Shown here one piece after another: positions 1 to 10,917 of a stretch of 64,000 nt of DNA. Within the stretch, counting starts at the first letter, position 1. Each line of letters starts with the position of its first letter. The position numbers and the translations under genes are program-made. Under the pieces are notes generated by a model that saw only the letters and a list, made by a program, of their open reading frames with translations, was not told the DNA's origin and made no database searches. Origin of the DNA: Gavia stellata (taxonomy: Eukaryota > Chordata > Aves > Gaviiformes > Gaviidae); assembly GCF_030936135.1 (NCBI RefSeq), contig NC_082604.1, positions 746,501-810,500 on the forward strand, read 5' to 3'.

Positions 1-3000
1 GAGCGCTGGGTAACGACTGCATCATCGACGGCGTGACTATCCAGAGTCCTCCCCCTCCGCAGGATGCCTCCTGCCCCCTCTCCTCCTCCTCTTCCACTTC
101 TCCTCCTCCTCAGCAGTCCTTGACCTCCTCCTCCTCCTCCTCACAAGCCCTTGTGCTCAGGAGTCCTCCTCTTCCTCCTCCTCCTCTTCAGGAGTCCTCA
201 TCTTCCTCAGGAGTCCTCCTCCTCAGGAGTCCTCCTATGTCCTCCTCAGAAGTTCTCTTCCCATTCAGGAGTTCTCCACCTCTTCATCAGGACTTCCCCT
301 CCTCCACCTCCTCAGGACTTCTCCTCAGGACTTCAACAGAGTTCTCCTCAGGAGTCCTTCTCTTCCACCTACAGGAGTCCTCCTCAGGACTCCTCCTCTT
401 CCTCAGGAGTCCATCTCTTCCTCCTCCTCAGGCTTCCTCCTTCAACTCCTCAGGAGCCCTCCTTCTCTTCCTCCTCCTCCCCCTTCTCAGGAGTCCTCCT
501 CTTCAGGACTTCTCCTCCTACACAGGATGCCTCCTTCCTCAGAGTTCTCCAGGAGTACTCCTCCTCAGAACTCCTCCTTACCTTCCGCCCCCTCAGGAGT
601 CCTCTTCCTCCTCCACCTCCTCCTCCTCAGAAGTCCTCCTTCACCTCCTCCTCTGGACTTTACCTCTTCCCCCTAAGGAATTCTCCTCCCCGCCCTCCTC
701 AGGTGTCCACTCCCTCTTTCTCCTCAAAAGTTCTCCTCCTCCTCTTCCTCCTCAGAAGACCTTATCCTCCTCAGGAGTCCTCCCGCTTGTCCTCATGAGT
801 GCTCCTTCTGCTCTATACGAGTCGTCCTCCTCAGGACCCTTTTCTCCTCCTCCTACTCAGGACTTCTCTTTGTCTAGGTTCTCCACCTCAGGGGTCCTCC
901 TCTTCCTCCTCCTCCTCCTCAATGGTCCTCCTCCTCTTCCTCCTTCTTCTCCTAAGGAGTATTCTTATTCCTCCTCCTCCTCTTCCTCAGGAATCCTCAT
1001 CCTTCTCCTACTCAGGTCTCCTTCTTGTACAGAATTCTCCTCAGGAGTCCTCGTCCTCCTCAGGAGTCCTCGTCCTCTTCCTCCTTCTTCTCCTAAGGAG
1101 TCGTCTTCTTCCTCATCATCATCAGGAATCCCCCTTCTCCTACTCAGGACTCCTTCTTGTACAGAATTCTCCTCAGGAGTCTTTGTCCTCCTCAGGAGTA
1201 CTCCTCTTGAGGAGTCCTCCTTCTATTCCTCCTCCTCAGGAGTCCTCCTTCACCTACTCAGAAGTCCTCCTCTTCAGGAGTCCTCCTCCTTCTCTTCCTC
1301 CTCTTCAGGAGTCCTCCTATGTCCTCCTCAGAAGTTCTCTTCCTATTCAGGAATTTTCCACTTCTTCATCAGGACTTCCCCTCTTTCTCCTCCTCAGGAC
1401 TCCTCCTTCAAAAGAGTTCTTCTCCCCAGGAGTCCTCCTCCTCCTTCTCAGGAGACCATCTCTTTCTGCTCCTCAGGATTCATCCTTCAACTCCTAGGAG
1501 TCCTTCTCCTCCTCTTCCTCCTCGGGAGTCCTTCTCCTCCTCTTCCTCCTCAGGAGACCACTCCTTCTTTCTCCTCAAGAGTTCTCCTCATCCTCCTCAG
1601 GAGTGCTCCCGCTCAGCCTCATGTGTGCTCCTTCTACTCCATACGAGTCATCCTCCTCAGGACCCTTCCTCCTCCTCAGCACTTCTTGTCTAGATTCTCC
1701 TCCTCAGGAGTCCTCCTCCTCTTCCTCCTTCTTCTCCTAAGGCATCGTCTTCCTCCTCCTCCTCAGGAATCCTCCTCCTTCTCCTACTCAGGATTCCTTC
1801 TTCTACAGAATTCTCCTCCTCAGGAGTCCTCGTCCTCCTCAGGAGTACTCCTCTTCAGGAGTCCTCCTTCACCTACTCCGAAGTCCTGCTCTTCAGGAGT
1901 CCTCCTCCTTCTCTTCCTCCTCCTCCTCAGGAGTCCTCCTCCTTCTCTTCCTCCTCCTCCTCAGGAGTCCTCAGAAGTTCTCTTCCTGTCCAGGAGTTTT
2001 CCACCTCTTCATCAGGAGTTCCCCTCCTTCTCCTCCTCAGGACTCCTCCTCCTTCAGAGTTCTCCTCTTCTCGAGTCCTCCTCTTCCTCCTAGAGGAGTC
2101 CTTCTATTCAGGAGTCCTCCTCCTCTACCTCTTCCTCCTCAGGAGTCCATCTCTTCCTCCTCCTCCGGATTCCTCCTTCACTTCCTCAGGAGTCCTTCTC
2201 CTTCTCTTCCTCCTCAGGAGTCCTCCTCTTTCTTCTCCTCCTCCTACACAGGATGCCTCCTTCTTCAGAGTTCTCCTCCTCAGGAGTCCTGCTCTTCCTC
2301 AGGAGTACTCCTCCTCAGAACTCCTCCTTATCTTCCTCCTCCTCAGGAGTCCTCTTCCTCCTCCTCCGCCACCTCCTCCTCAGAAGTCCTCCTTCACCCC
2401 CTCCTCAGGTGTTTACCTCTTCCCCCTAAGGAATCCTCCTCCTCGTCCTCCTCAGGAGTCCACTCCTTCTTTCTCCTCAAGAGTTCTCCTCCTCCTCAGG
2501 AGGCCTTATCATCCTCAGGAGTCCTCCCGCTTGTCCTCGTGAGTGCTTCTTCTACTCGATAGAAGTCGTCCTCCTCAGGAGCCTTCCTCCTGCTCCTACT
2601 CAGGACTCCTCCTTTTCTAGATTGTCCTTCTTGGGAGTCGTCCTCATCCTCAGGAGTTATCTTCTTCCTCGTCATTCTCTTCTTATTCCTCCTCCTCCTC
2701 AGATATCGTCCTCCTTCTCCTACTCAGGACTCCTTGTACAGAATTCTCCTCTTCAGGAGTCCTCATCCTCCTCAGGAGTACTCCTCTTCAGGAGTCTTCC
2801 TTCTCTTTCTCTTCTTCAGGAGTCTTCCTTCTCTTTCTCTTCCTCAGGAGTCCTCCTCTTCCTGCTAAGGAAACCTCCTCCTCAAGAGGAGGACTCCTTC
2901 TCTTCTTCCTCAGGAGTCCACCTCCTCTTCCTCCTCAGCTGGCCTTACGCTCCCCAGGAGTCCTCATCCTCATGAGTGCTCCTTCTATTCTAGAGGTGTC

Positions 3001-3660
3001 GTCCTCCTCCTCCTACTACTCCTCAGGACTCAATTCTTTGTCTCGATTCTCCTCCTCAGGAGTCCTCCTCCTCTTCCTACTCCATCTCCTCAGGAGTTTT
3101 CCTCCTCCTCCTCCTCTAGACTCCTTTTCCCCTTCCTCATGAGTCCTCCTCCTCCTATGGTGTCCTCCTCCATCTCATCTATAGGAGGTCTTCTCCTCAG
3201 GTGTCCTCCTCCTCCTCCTCCTCTAGAGTCCTCTTCCTCACGAGTCCTTGTCCTCCTATGGAGTTGCCGTCATTCTCATCCTCCTCCACAGTCCTTTTCC
3301 TCTTGAGTCCTCCTCCTCCTCTTAAGGAGTCTTCCCCATCCTCCTCCTCTTAAGGAGTCTTCCCCATCCTCCTCCTCCTCTATTGGAGTCCTTGTCTTCA
3401 GGTTTCCCTTTCATACTCCTCCTCAGAAATCCTCCTCCTCATCCTCAGGAGTTATCCTCTTACTCATCGTTCTCTTCCTCCTCCTCTGCTTCCACCTCAG
3501 GAGTCCTTCTCCTCCTTTTTCCTGGAGCCCTCCATGCCCTCAGGTGTCCTCCTCCTCCTCCTCTTCTTCTTCCTCCTCAGGAGTTCTTCTCCTCTTCCTC
3601 CCCCTTCTCCTTCTCCTCAGAACTCATTGTAATCCTCCTCCTCCTCAGGAGTTCTCCAGG
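1..3660. repeat. Pyrimidine-rich CTCAGGAGTCCTC tandem array
   Basis: The plus strand is almost all C and T, built from variants of a short unit (TCCTCAGGAGTCCTC) with runs of CTC and TCC. The unit holds the near-palindrome CTCCTCAGGAG, so CCTNAGG sites recur throughout. The composition lacks stop codons in several frames and creates long Ser/Leu/Pro reading frames (for example 33-2093) that I do not regard as genes. Longer blocks recur: the stretch containing CTACTCAGG...CTTGTACAGAATTCTCC appears several times between about 1000 and 2750, which indicates a higher-order repeat. No gene is seen. Confidence 0.95.
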
Positions 3661-5220
3661 CATCTCGCGGAGTCTTTTGACCTCTTCTTTAGAGACATGA
3701 GATCCCAGGTAGCAGCCCCAGACTCCTCCAAGGAAGCTACCCGAGATGTCTTTTCTCCTTTAAAGGAAACTCTCTCCTCTGGGATGCACCTGAGACTCCT
3801 CCCAAATATCTCCCACAGAGTTCTGACTTCTGATTTAGGGATGTGGAATCCCGGGTAGCAGCCCCAGACTCCTCCAAGGAAGCTACCTCAGATGTTTTTT
3901 CTCCTTTAGAGGAAGATCTCTCCTCCGGGATACGCCTGAGACTCCTCCCAGGCATGTCCCAGAGTCTTCTGACCTCTTCTTTACGGTCCTGAGATACCAG
4001 GTAGCAGTCCCAGACTCCTCCAAGGAGGCTACCTGAGATGTTTTTTCTCCTTTAGAGGAACACGTCTCTTCTGGGATCCACTCAAGACTACTCCAAGGCA
4101 TGTCCCTGAGTCTTTTGACCACTTCTTATGGACCTGAGACTCCACATAGTAGCCCCAGACTCCTCCAAGGAAAATTCACAAAATATTTTTTCTCTTTTAA
4201 AGGAAGATCTCTCCTCAGGGATCTGCCCGAGACTCCTCCCAGGCATCTCCTGGTGTCTTTTGATCTCTGCTTCAGGGACATGAGATCCCGGGTAGCAGTC
4301 CCAGACTCCTCCTAGGAAGCTACCCGAAAAGCTTTTCCTCTTTTGGAGGAAGCACTCTCCACCAGGATGAACCCGAGACTCCTCCCAGGCATCTCCCAGA
4401 GTGTTTGGACCTCTGCTTCAGGGACCTGTGATTCCAGGTTGCATCCCCAGACTCCTCCAAGGAAGCTTCCTGAGATGATTTTTCTCTTTTAAAAGGAAGA
4501 TCTCTCCCCTGGGATCCACCCAGGACTCCTCTCAGGAAGATCCCAGAGTGTTTGGAGATATACTTTAGGGACATTAGTTCCCCGGTAGCAGTCCCAGAGT
4601 CCTCCAAGGCAGCTTCCCAAGTATATTTTTCTCCTTTGGAGGAAACTCTTTCCTCTGGGATCCACCCGAGACTCCTCCCAGGCATCTCCTGGAGTGTTTT
4701 GACGTCTGATTTAGTGATGTGAAATCCCGCGTAGCAGTCCTGGACTCCTCCAAGGAAGATACCCAAGAAGTTTTTCCCTCTTTTGGAGGAAACTCTCTCC
4801 TCTGTGATCCACCCGAGACTGCTACCAGGCATGTCCTGGAGTCTTTTGACCTCTGATGTAGTGACGTGAGATCCCAGGTAGCAGCCCCAGACTCTGCCAA
4901 CAAAGATTCACGAGATGTTTTTTCTTCTTTAGAGGAAGTTCTCTCCTCTGGGTCCACCCCAGATTCCTCCAAAGCAATTTCTGGAGTCTTCTGACCACTG
5001 CTTCAAGGACCTGAGATCCTGGGTAGCAGCTCCAGACTCCTCGAAGGAAGCACCCAGAGTATATTTTTCTCCTTTGGGTGAAACTCTCTCCTCCAGGATC
5101 TGCCCAAGATGACTCCCAGGCATCTCCAGGAGTTTTTTCACGTGTGCTTTAGGGACCTGAGACCCAGGGTAGCAGCCCCATACTCCTCCAAGGAATCTAC
5201 CCAAGATGGTTTTTCCTCTT
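3661..5220. repeat. 146-bp tandem satellite, about 10-11 monomers
   Basis: The landmark GACTCCTCCAAGGAAG starts at 3721, 3867, 4013, 4158 and 4304 (last copies slightly changed), so the period is 145-146 bp, and it continues to about 5220. Inside each monomer a second GACTCCTCCCAGG landmark lies about 72 bp further on, so the monomer looks like a diverged dimer of 73-bp halves. Copies differ from one another by point changes. The period is not a multiple of three, and the short minus-strand frames across it are by-products. Two more monomers lie at 40016-40294. Confidence 0.93.
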
Positions 5221-5224
5221 TTGG

Positions 5225-7060
5225 AGAGCAGAGTGGATGGGCAGAATCACCTCCCTTGACCTGCTGGCCATGCTGCTTTTGATCTAGCCCAGGATACAGC
5301 TGGCTTTTGGGCTGTGAGCGCACATTGCCAGCTCATGTCCAGCTTTCCGTCCACCAGTACCCCCAAGTCCTTCCCTGCAGGGCTGCTCTCAATCCATTCA
5401 TCCCCCAGCCTGTATTGATACCGGGCATTGCCCCGACACAAGTGCAGGACCTTGCACTTGGCCTTGTTGAACCTCATGAAATTCGCATGGACCCACTTCT
5501 CAAGCTTGTCCAGGTCCCTCTGTATGGCATCCCATCCCTCTGGTGTGTCATCTGCACCACTCAGCTTGGTGTCATCTGTAAACTTGCCGAGGGTGCACTT
5601 GATCCCACTGTCTATGTCATTGATGAAGATATTAAACTGCACTGGTCCCAGTATGGACCCCTGAGGGACACCGCTTGTCACTGATCTCCATCCGGACATT
5701 GAGCTGTTGACCACTGCCCTCTGGATGCGACCATCCAACCAATTCCTCCTCCACCGGACAGTCCAATTCAGAGAGAAGGATGTTGTGGGGGACTGTGTCA
5801 AAGGCCTTACAGAAGTCCAGGTAGATGACATCCAGAGCTCTTCCCTTGTCCGCTGCTGTAGTCACTCCGTCATAGAAGGCCACTAAGTTGGTCAGGCAAG
5901 ACTTGCCCTTGGTGAAGCCATGCTGGCTGTCTCGAATCACCTCCCTGTCCTCCATGTGCCTTAGCATAGCTTCTAGGAGGATCTGTTCCATGATCTTCCC
6001 AGGCACACAGGTGAGGCTGACAGGTCAGTCGTTCCCAGCATCCTCCTTCCTGTCCATTTTAAAAATGGGTGCAATGTTTCCCTTTTCCCAGCCACCAGGG
6101 ACTTCACCTGGCTGCCGTGACTTTTCAAACAGTATGGAGAGTGGCTTGGCAACTACATCAGCCCATTCCCTCAGGACTCCGGGATGCATCTCGTCAGGTC
6201 CCATAGACTTATGTACGTCCAGGTTCCTCAGGGGGTCACAAACCTGATCTTCCCTTACAGTGGGAGCGACTTTGCTCCCTCAGTCCCTGTCTTGCGGTCC
6301 ATCCACTCGAGAGGTGTGGGAAGAGAAGTTGCCCGTGAAGACTGAGGCAAAACAGTTGCTGAGTACCTCAGCCTTCTCCTCATGTGTTGTTACCAGTTTC
6401 CCAGTCGTGTTCATCAGGGGGGTACGCTTTCTTGGACCTTCCTTTTCTGGCTGACATACCTGTAGAAGCCCTTCTTACTATTCTCTGTGTCCCTGGCCAA
6501 GTTCAGCTCCAGCCACACCTTGGCCTTCCTGACCCCATCCCTGCACAACTAGGCAGCATCCCTATACTCTTCCCAGGATACCTGTCACTGCTTCCACTGC
6601 CTGTGCATTTCCTTCTTGCCCTTTAGTTTGACCAGCCGGTCTCAACTCAGCCATGCCTTCCTTTCCTCATTTCTTACACCTGAAGATCGAGAGCTCTTGC
6701 ACTCTCTGGAAAGCGTCCTTAAAGATCTGCCAGCTCTGTCCTGCTCCCTTGCCCTTGAGGGCAGTTTCCCAGGGGCTCCTATTGGCTCACTCCTTGAACA
6801 GCTGGAAGTTTGCTTTCCTAAAATTCAAGGTCCTGACTTTACTCTTTGCCTGACCCACATCCCTCAGGACTGTGAACTCCACCAGTGCATGATCACCGCA
6901 GTCCAGGCTGCCTCCACTCTTAACGTCACCAATTAGCTCAATTGCATTGGTGACCGTCAGGTCCAGTATCGCACCCGCTCCAGTGGGGCTGGGTGACATT
7001 GTGTGCTTAGCCCACCTCCACAACCTGACCTTTATCCCCCTTAACCCTGCTCAAGCGATA
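5225..7060 (-). mobile_element. CR1 LINE, reverse transcriptase part (degenerate)
   Basis: Read on the minus strand, this matches the CR1 ORF2 order. The end of the endonuclease (GGSLDCGDHALVEF, near 6870-6920) is followed by the reverse transcriptase with [11 protein letters not shown] and the catalytic box (5640-5560), then [16 protein letters not shown] and DLGVLVD. The usual F-A-D-D box reads FTDD, so the motif is mutated. Frames are broken several times between 5250 and 7020. The 3' end is cut off at the satellite, with no CR1 3' UTR or terminal repeat. It is the 3'-proximal piece of one long CR1 that continues at 7826-8404 and 9005-9345. Confidence 0.9.
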
Positions 7061-7158
7061 ACCACCAGTGGCGGTCGTGATGGCTGCATCTGGTCGTGAT
7101 GGCTGCATCCGGCTCAAAGTGGATTCGGGAGACAGATAACAACACAATAGCCAAGGGC
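7061..7158. other. Short unassigned stretch with an 18-bp direct duplication
   Basis: The 18-mer GGTCGTGATGGCTGCATC occurs at 7073-7090 and again at 7092-7109. The segment lies between the CR1 reverse transcriptase part and the start of the LTR at 7159. It may be a remnant of the internal end of the element that carried the LTR, or filler from a repair event. Its origin is not recognised. Confidence 0.5.
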
Positions 7159-7825
7159 TGATGTGGGCAATGTGCCCACCTAACCACAGTGCTGGTCAAA
7201 GTCCCACTCAAGCCAAATCTGGAAGAAAGAAACTAAGATCTCTGTGGTCGGTATGCAAATATGACTAGGAGTCAGTCATCTTACCCCCATAAATAGTGAG
7301 CAGCCCAAGAGACCTTTGAGCTCTCCTGCACGGCAGCGGGTTGCACGACGGGATCTCCCCTTGAGCAGGGACGCCTCCCAAGGTTACGCCTGCCGCAGAG
7401 TTCCCTTATGCCTCGGTGTTGAGAGAGTCCTTGCCACAGCAGATCCTCGGTAAGTGACTAATAGCTTGCTAAACTTTGTAAGCTTCACTAAGATTATATC
7501 TTTGATTGCTTGTGCACATATAATCCTTTAGACATAAACCGTTGACCAAGTCCAAGACTAAGTTTGGATCCAGCCGCACCTAGACTCCTCCAAGGGAAGG
7601 AGTTTAGAATGCAAAGGGGGTCCTCTCTGAACCTCGTGAGTCAGCGGGAGGGTCTCCCTAACAGTTCTGTCTGACCCTGTCCTCTATGCAGTAAATAATC
7701 AAGTGTCCCTTGCCATCGAATCGTGTTAAACCACTGTCACATTTACTGTGAAACAGAGATTTAACAAGGTTTGATATCAATAAACATATTGCTGCTTCTC
7801 TCTTAGGAGCAAAGTGCATCTATCA
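7159..7825 (+). mobile_element. Solo LTR (ERVL-like) inserted in the CR1
   Basis: The stretch begins TGATGTGGGC and ends ...GCATCTATCA, so it has TG...CA ends. It contains a TATA-like box (CATAAATAG near 7285) and a polyA signal (AATAAA near 7779), and it splits the CR1 endonuclease coding sequence. No internal retroviral genes lie next to it. Boundaries are inferred from the terminal dinucleotides and from where CR1 similarity stops, and I could not find a convincing target-site duplication. Assignment to the ERVL class rests on a general resemblance only. Confidence 0.6.
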
Positions 7826-8404
7826 TGCCATCCACGCCACGCTGTCCATTACCTGGCTTAAGAAGTTATCCTCAGTGCTCTCCGGGAGTCTCCTGCATCT
7901 CCTACAGCTCGCCGTGCTACTTTTCCAGCAGATGTCGGGGTGGTGGAAGTCCCCCAGCGGGACGAGAGCCTGCGAGTGCGATGCCTCCTGTAGCTGGAGC
8001 GAGGCGGCTTCGTCAATATCTCCCCTTGATCTGGTGGCCTGTAGCAGACACCAACCATAAGGTTACCTTTGTTTCCTCAGTCTCTAATTCTCACCCACAA
8101 GCTTTCAACTTGCTCGTGGCTGTCCTCCAGAGACAACTCTTCACAATCAATCCATTTCTTGACATAGAGGGCAAGCCCTCACCCCCTCCTCCCTTGCCTG
8201 TCCCTTCTGAACAGCCTGCAGCCATCCATAGCCCCACTCCAGTCATGGGGTTCCTCCCACCAGCTTTAAGTAATGGCAACTAGGTCGTAGCTTTCTAGCA
8301 GCACGGTGGCTTCCAGCTCCTCCTGTTTGCTGCCCATGCTCCGTACATTGGTGCAGAGGCACTTCAGCATGTCACCTCCTCAGAGGAACACACATTAATT
8401 CCTT
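7826..8404 (-). mobile_element. CR1 LINE, endonuclease N-terminal part
   Basis: On the minus strand the typical CR1 ORF2 start is seen (a methionine followed by KCLCTNVRSMGSKQEELEA, from about 8370). Downstream come YVKKWIDCE and then VGVCYRPPDQGE (near 8050), all endonuclease landmarks. Frameshifts and stops break it. It is contiguous with 9005-9345 upstream and 5225-7060 downstream once the forward CR1 insert and the LTR are ignored. Confidence 0.88.
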
Positions 8405-9004
8405 TGAGGTATTAAAAGAAGCGTGAGCAGCAGGTCAAGGGAGGTGATTCTACCCCTCCACTCCACTCTGGCGAGAACCCAACTGGAATACTGAGTCCAG
8501 CTCTGGAGTCCTCAGCACAGGAAAGACACGGACCTGTTGGAGCAGGTCCAGAGGAGGGCCACAAAAATCGTCAGAGGGAGGAACAAATCTCCTATGAGGA
8601 AAGACTGAGAGAGTTGGGGTTGTTCAGCCTGGAGAAGAGAAGGCTCCGGGGAGACCTTCTTGCGGCCTTTCAGTACTTAAAGGGGGCTTATAAGAAAGAT
8701 GGGGAGAGACTTCTAACAGGGCCTGTAGCGATAGGACAAGGGGTAATGTCTTCAAACTAAAAGAGGGTAGATTTAGACTAGACATAAGGAAGAAATGTTT
8801 TACAATGAGGGTGGGGAGGCACGGGCACAGGCTGTCCAGAGAGGTGGTAGATGCCCCAGCCCTGGAAACAGTCAAGGTCAGCTTGGACGGGGTTCTGAGC
8901 AACCTGACCTAGTGGAAGATGTCCCTGCTCATGGCAGGGGCGGGGTTGGACTAGATGACCTCAAAGGTCCCTTCCAACCCACAACATTCTATGATTCTAT
9001 GATT
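8405..9004 (+). mobile_element. CR1 LINE 3' end, 5'-truncated, forward strand
   Basis: The sequence reads as the last part of CR1 ORF2 (AGGTGATTCTACCCCTCCAC onward) and the 3' UTR. It ends in the diagnostic tandem repeat ATTCTATGATTCTATGATT at 8986-9004. It is inserted in the opposite orientation inside the older reverse-strand CR1, whose sequence resumes on both sides. The 5' truncation near 8405 is typical of CR1 target-primed insertion. Confidence 0.93.
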
Positions 9005-9345
9005 TCACTGTTGTTTCCCTGTTGGCTCCTATTACCTCAGGAGCCCCCGGCTCATCTCCATAAGACTTCACCTGTGCTGCGTTGTACCCAGCACGTCTCA
9101 GAGCAACAGGCTGAGGGCCCTCGCTAGCACCCTGTCCCGCTAACCTTGGCGTGTCATCCCTCAGCTTGTCAGGGCAAGCCTGATATCATCTCCCTCCCCT
9201 TCCAAGTCTAGTTTAAAGCTCTGTCAGTGAGACCCGCTAGCTCGGCAGCAAAGACCCTCTTCCCCCTTTGAGAAATCCCATCCGACCCCAGCTGGCCTGG
9301 TGCCGTGTCGGCCTTCCCATTATCAAAAAACCCCAAACTGTGATG
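9005..9345 (-). mobile_element. CR1 LINE, region upstream of ORF2
   Basis: The minus strand matches the conserved avian CR1 stretch before ORF2: GACAAGCTGAGGGATGACAC, CTCAGCCTGTTGCTCTGAGA and TTATGGAGATGAGCCGGGGG in order. It joins to the endonuclease start at 8404 across the forward CR1 insert. The 5' limit of the element is not sharp, because similarity fades into CpG-rich DNA near 9345. Confidence 0.8.
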
Positions 9346-10226
9346 GAGACAGGAGTCACAGAGACATGTATTAACAGACCGGGTCCGTCTGTTTCCTTCC
9401 AGCGCGCGGCTCCCCCAGCCCAGCTCCGCCTCAGCCCCCCGACGCCCCCCCACCTTCCTCCCTCCCCCCGCAGCTCTCCCACCGGGCCGAGCAGGCGCTC
9501 CGCTGGGTCACCCCTCCGCAGCTCTTCTCGCTCCCGCCCGCCGGCACCAGCCCCAGGCTCCGGCACGCCCGGCAGCCCGAGGCCCGGGCGGCTGCCCCTT
9601 CTCGGGGGGGCTCTCTCCGGCTGCCGCCGCCGGCCTGGCGAGCGCAGAGGACGCGGCTTTCTGCCGGCGGGGCACCGCAGCCGAGCTCCTCCCGGCTGCC
9701 ACGCCGGCCTCGCCCGCTCCGGGCGCCAGCGCTGCCCCGGCCGCTGTCGAGAGCCGCGGGGGCGGCCGCGGCCCGGCGCGCCCAGACCTGCCGCTCCGCT
9801 CCGCTCCGCTCCGCTGCGGGCCGGGCCGGCTCCGGAGCCGCTCCCCTCGGCCACCGGCCGCTCCTGTCCGTTACAGCGCGGGGCGACCGCCCGCCGCCGC
9901 CCCGGCCCCGCCCCGGCCCCGCCCCGGCCCCGCCCCGGCCCCGCCCCGGCCTCGCGGCGGCTCTCTCCGCGGCCCGGGCGCTTCCCGCCCCGGGAGCCCC
10001 CCGCTGCGCCCAGACCTGCCGCTCCGCTCCGCTCCGCTCCGCTGCGGGCCGGGCCGGCTGCGGGGCAGCTCGCCCCGGCCACGGCCCGCGCCTCTCCGCC
10101 ACAGCCGGGCAGCGGCCCCAGGCCCCTCCGGGGGAGCTTCCCGCGGTGCTGGAAGCAGCTCTCTCCTGCGGGACCCGCCCGCCACTCTGCCGGGCGGAGG
10201 CACCGCACCCCCTCGGCCGCCCCTCC
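9346..10226. other. CpG-rich block with internal duplication
   Basis: This is very GC-rich DNA with many CpGs. A segment of about 50 bp (CCAGACCTGCCGCTCCGCTC then CGCTGCGGGCCGGGCCGGCT) occurs near 9780-9832 and again near 10010-10062, with pentamer CCGCT runs in each copy. Between them lies a tandem CCCCGCCCCGG array (9900-9945). Long reading frames exist on both strands, but they reflect lack of A/T-rich stop codons. No gene is recognised; a CpG-island promoter is possible. Confidence 0.7.
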
Positions 10227-10360
10227 TGCCGTGTCTGGGACCGCGCCACAGCGAGGGGGTTCGGGTGTCCCCGGGGACGGGGACGGGGACTCACCCCGGT
10301 CGCTGGGACACGCGTCCTGGCGAAGAGGACGGTGCTGTGCGAGGGCCTTCGAGGGGGCGG
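10227..10360 (+). mobile_element. Head of LTR2, interrupted by ERV1 copy A
   Basis: The sequence TGCCGTGTCTGGGACC... onward aligns base for base with the LTR that starts at 48238 (TGCTGTACCTGGAACC...). Most differences are C/T or G/A changes, with CpG kept here. It ends at the ERV1 target site at 10357-10360 (GCGG). The homologous sequence resumes on the other side of ERV1 at 14400. Confidence 0.75.
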
Positions 10361-10897
10361 TGACACGCGGAAACAAACTTCACAGCTCACACAGAGGTGT
10401 AAAGCCGACATTGGTCTATTGCGGTCCCGGGTGCAAGGGGATTTCTCCTCCCGACATGCACACCGGGTTAAAATCATGACAGGCATTTAAAACAGTTAAC
10501 AAAGTTAGTTACGCCTCCTGGTTCTACCCCTTAATTAACTCTTGGTTAATACTTTTCTTACTTCATCTTCAAGTTACAGTTCTCCTTTAATTCACCATGC
10601 ATGCTCAGAGAGTAGGGGGCTTAACTGTGTTGGAGCTTTTCAAGCTCGGAGGTGTGTTCCTTACCATTCTAATGACATTATAATGAGACGAGTTAACTGT
10701 AGGGCACTATTTTGGCAGTCCATCCTATTTTTCTACAATTCTTCCTTGTGTTAATTGTTATTGCTAGTTAGCAGAGAGTTAGTGAGACAGTCTTTATCTC
10801 TAATATTTCTAAGTGCCAGGTGCAGTTGTTATGAAGTATCTTCTTTACATTCTTCTCACTTACTTTTAACCCTTGTTTTTCAAGACGTCCTGTATCA
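10361..10897 (-). repeat. ERV1-A 3' LTR
   Basis: The LTR is 537 bp, read on the minus strand from TGATACAGGACG (10897) to CCGCGTGTCA (10361). A polyA-signal region (GCAATAGACCAATG) precedes the U5 end, and the polypurine tract precedes the start. It differs from the 5' LTR at many sites, and it retains about 113 bp that the 5' LTR of this copy has lost, so the insertion is old. Confidence 0.88.
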
Positions 10898-10910
10898 ATT
10901 TCCCCCTTTT
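10898..10910 (-). other. ERV1-A polypurine tract
   Basis: The minus strand reads AAAAGGGGGAAAT immediately before the LTR start TGATACAGG. This is the expected site for plus-strand priming, and it fixes the inner boundary of the 3' LTR. Confidence 0.8.
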
Positions 10911-10917
10911 CTTTCCC

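Noticed and set aside
33..2093. A 686-codon open frame rich in Ser, Leu and Pro at the left end
   Set aside because: It lies wholly in the CT-rich tandem array. Overlapping frames are open too, and the absence of stops follows from pyrimidine-only composition.
3737..5204. Series of minus-strand frames with repeated peptides across the satellite
   Set aside because: The 146-bp period is not a multiple of three and the peptides change frame from monomer to monomer. No start, splice or family signal supports a gene.
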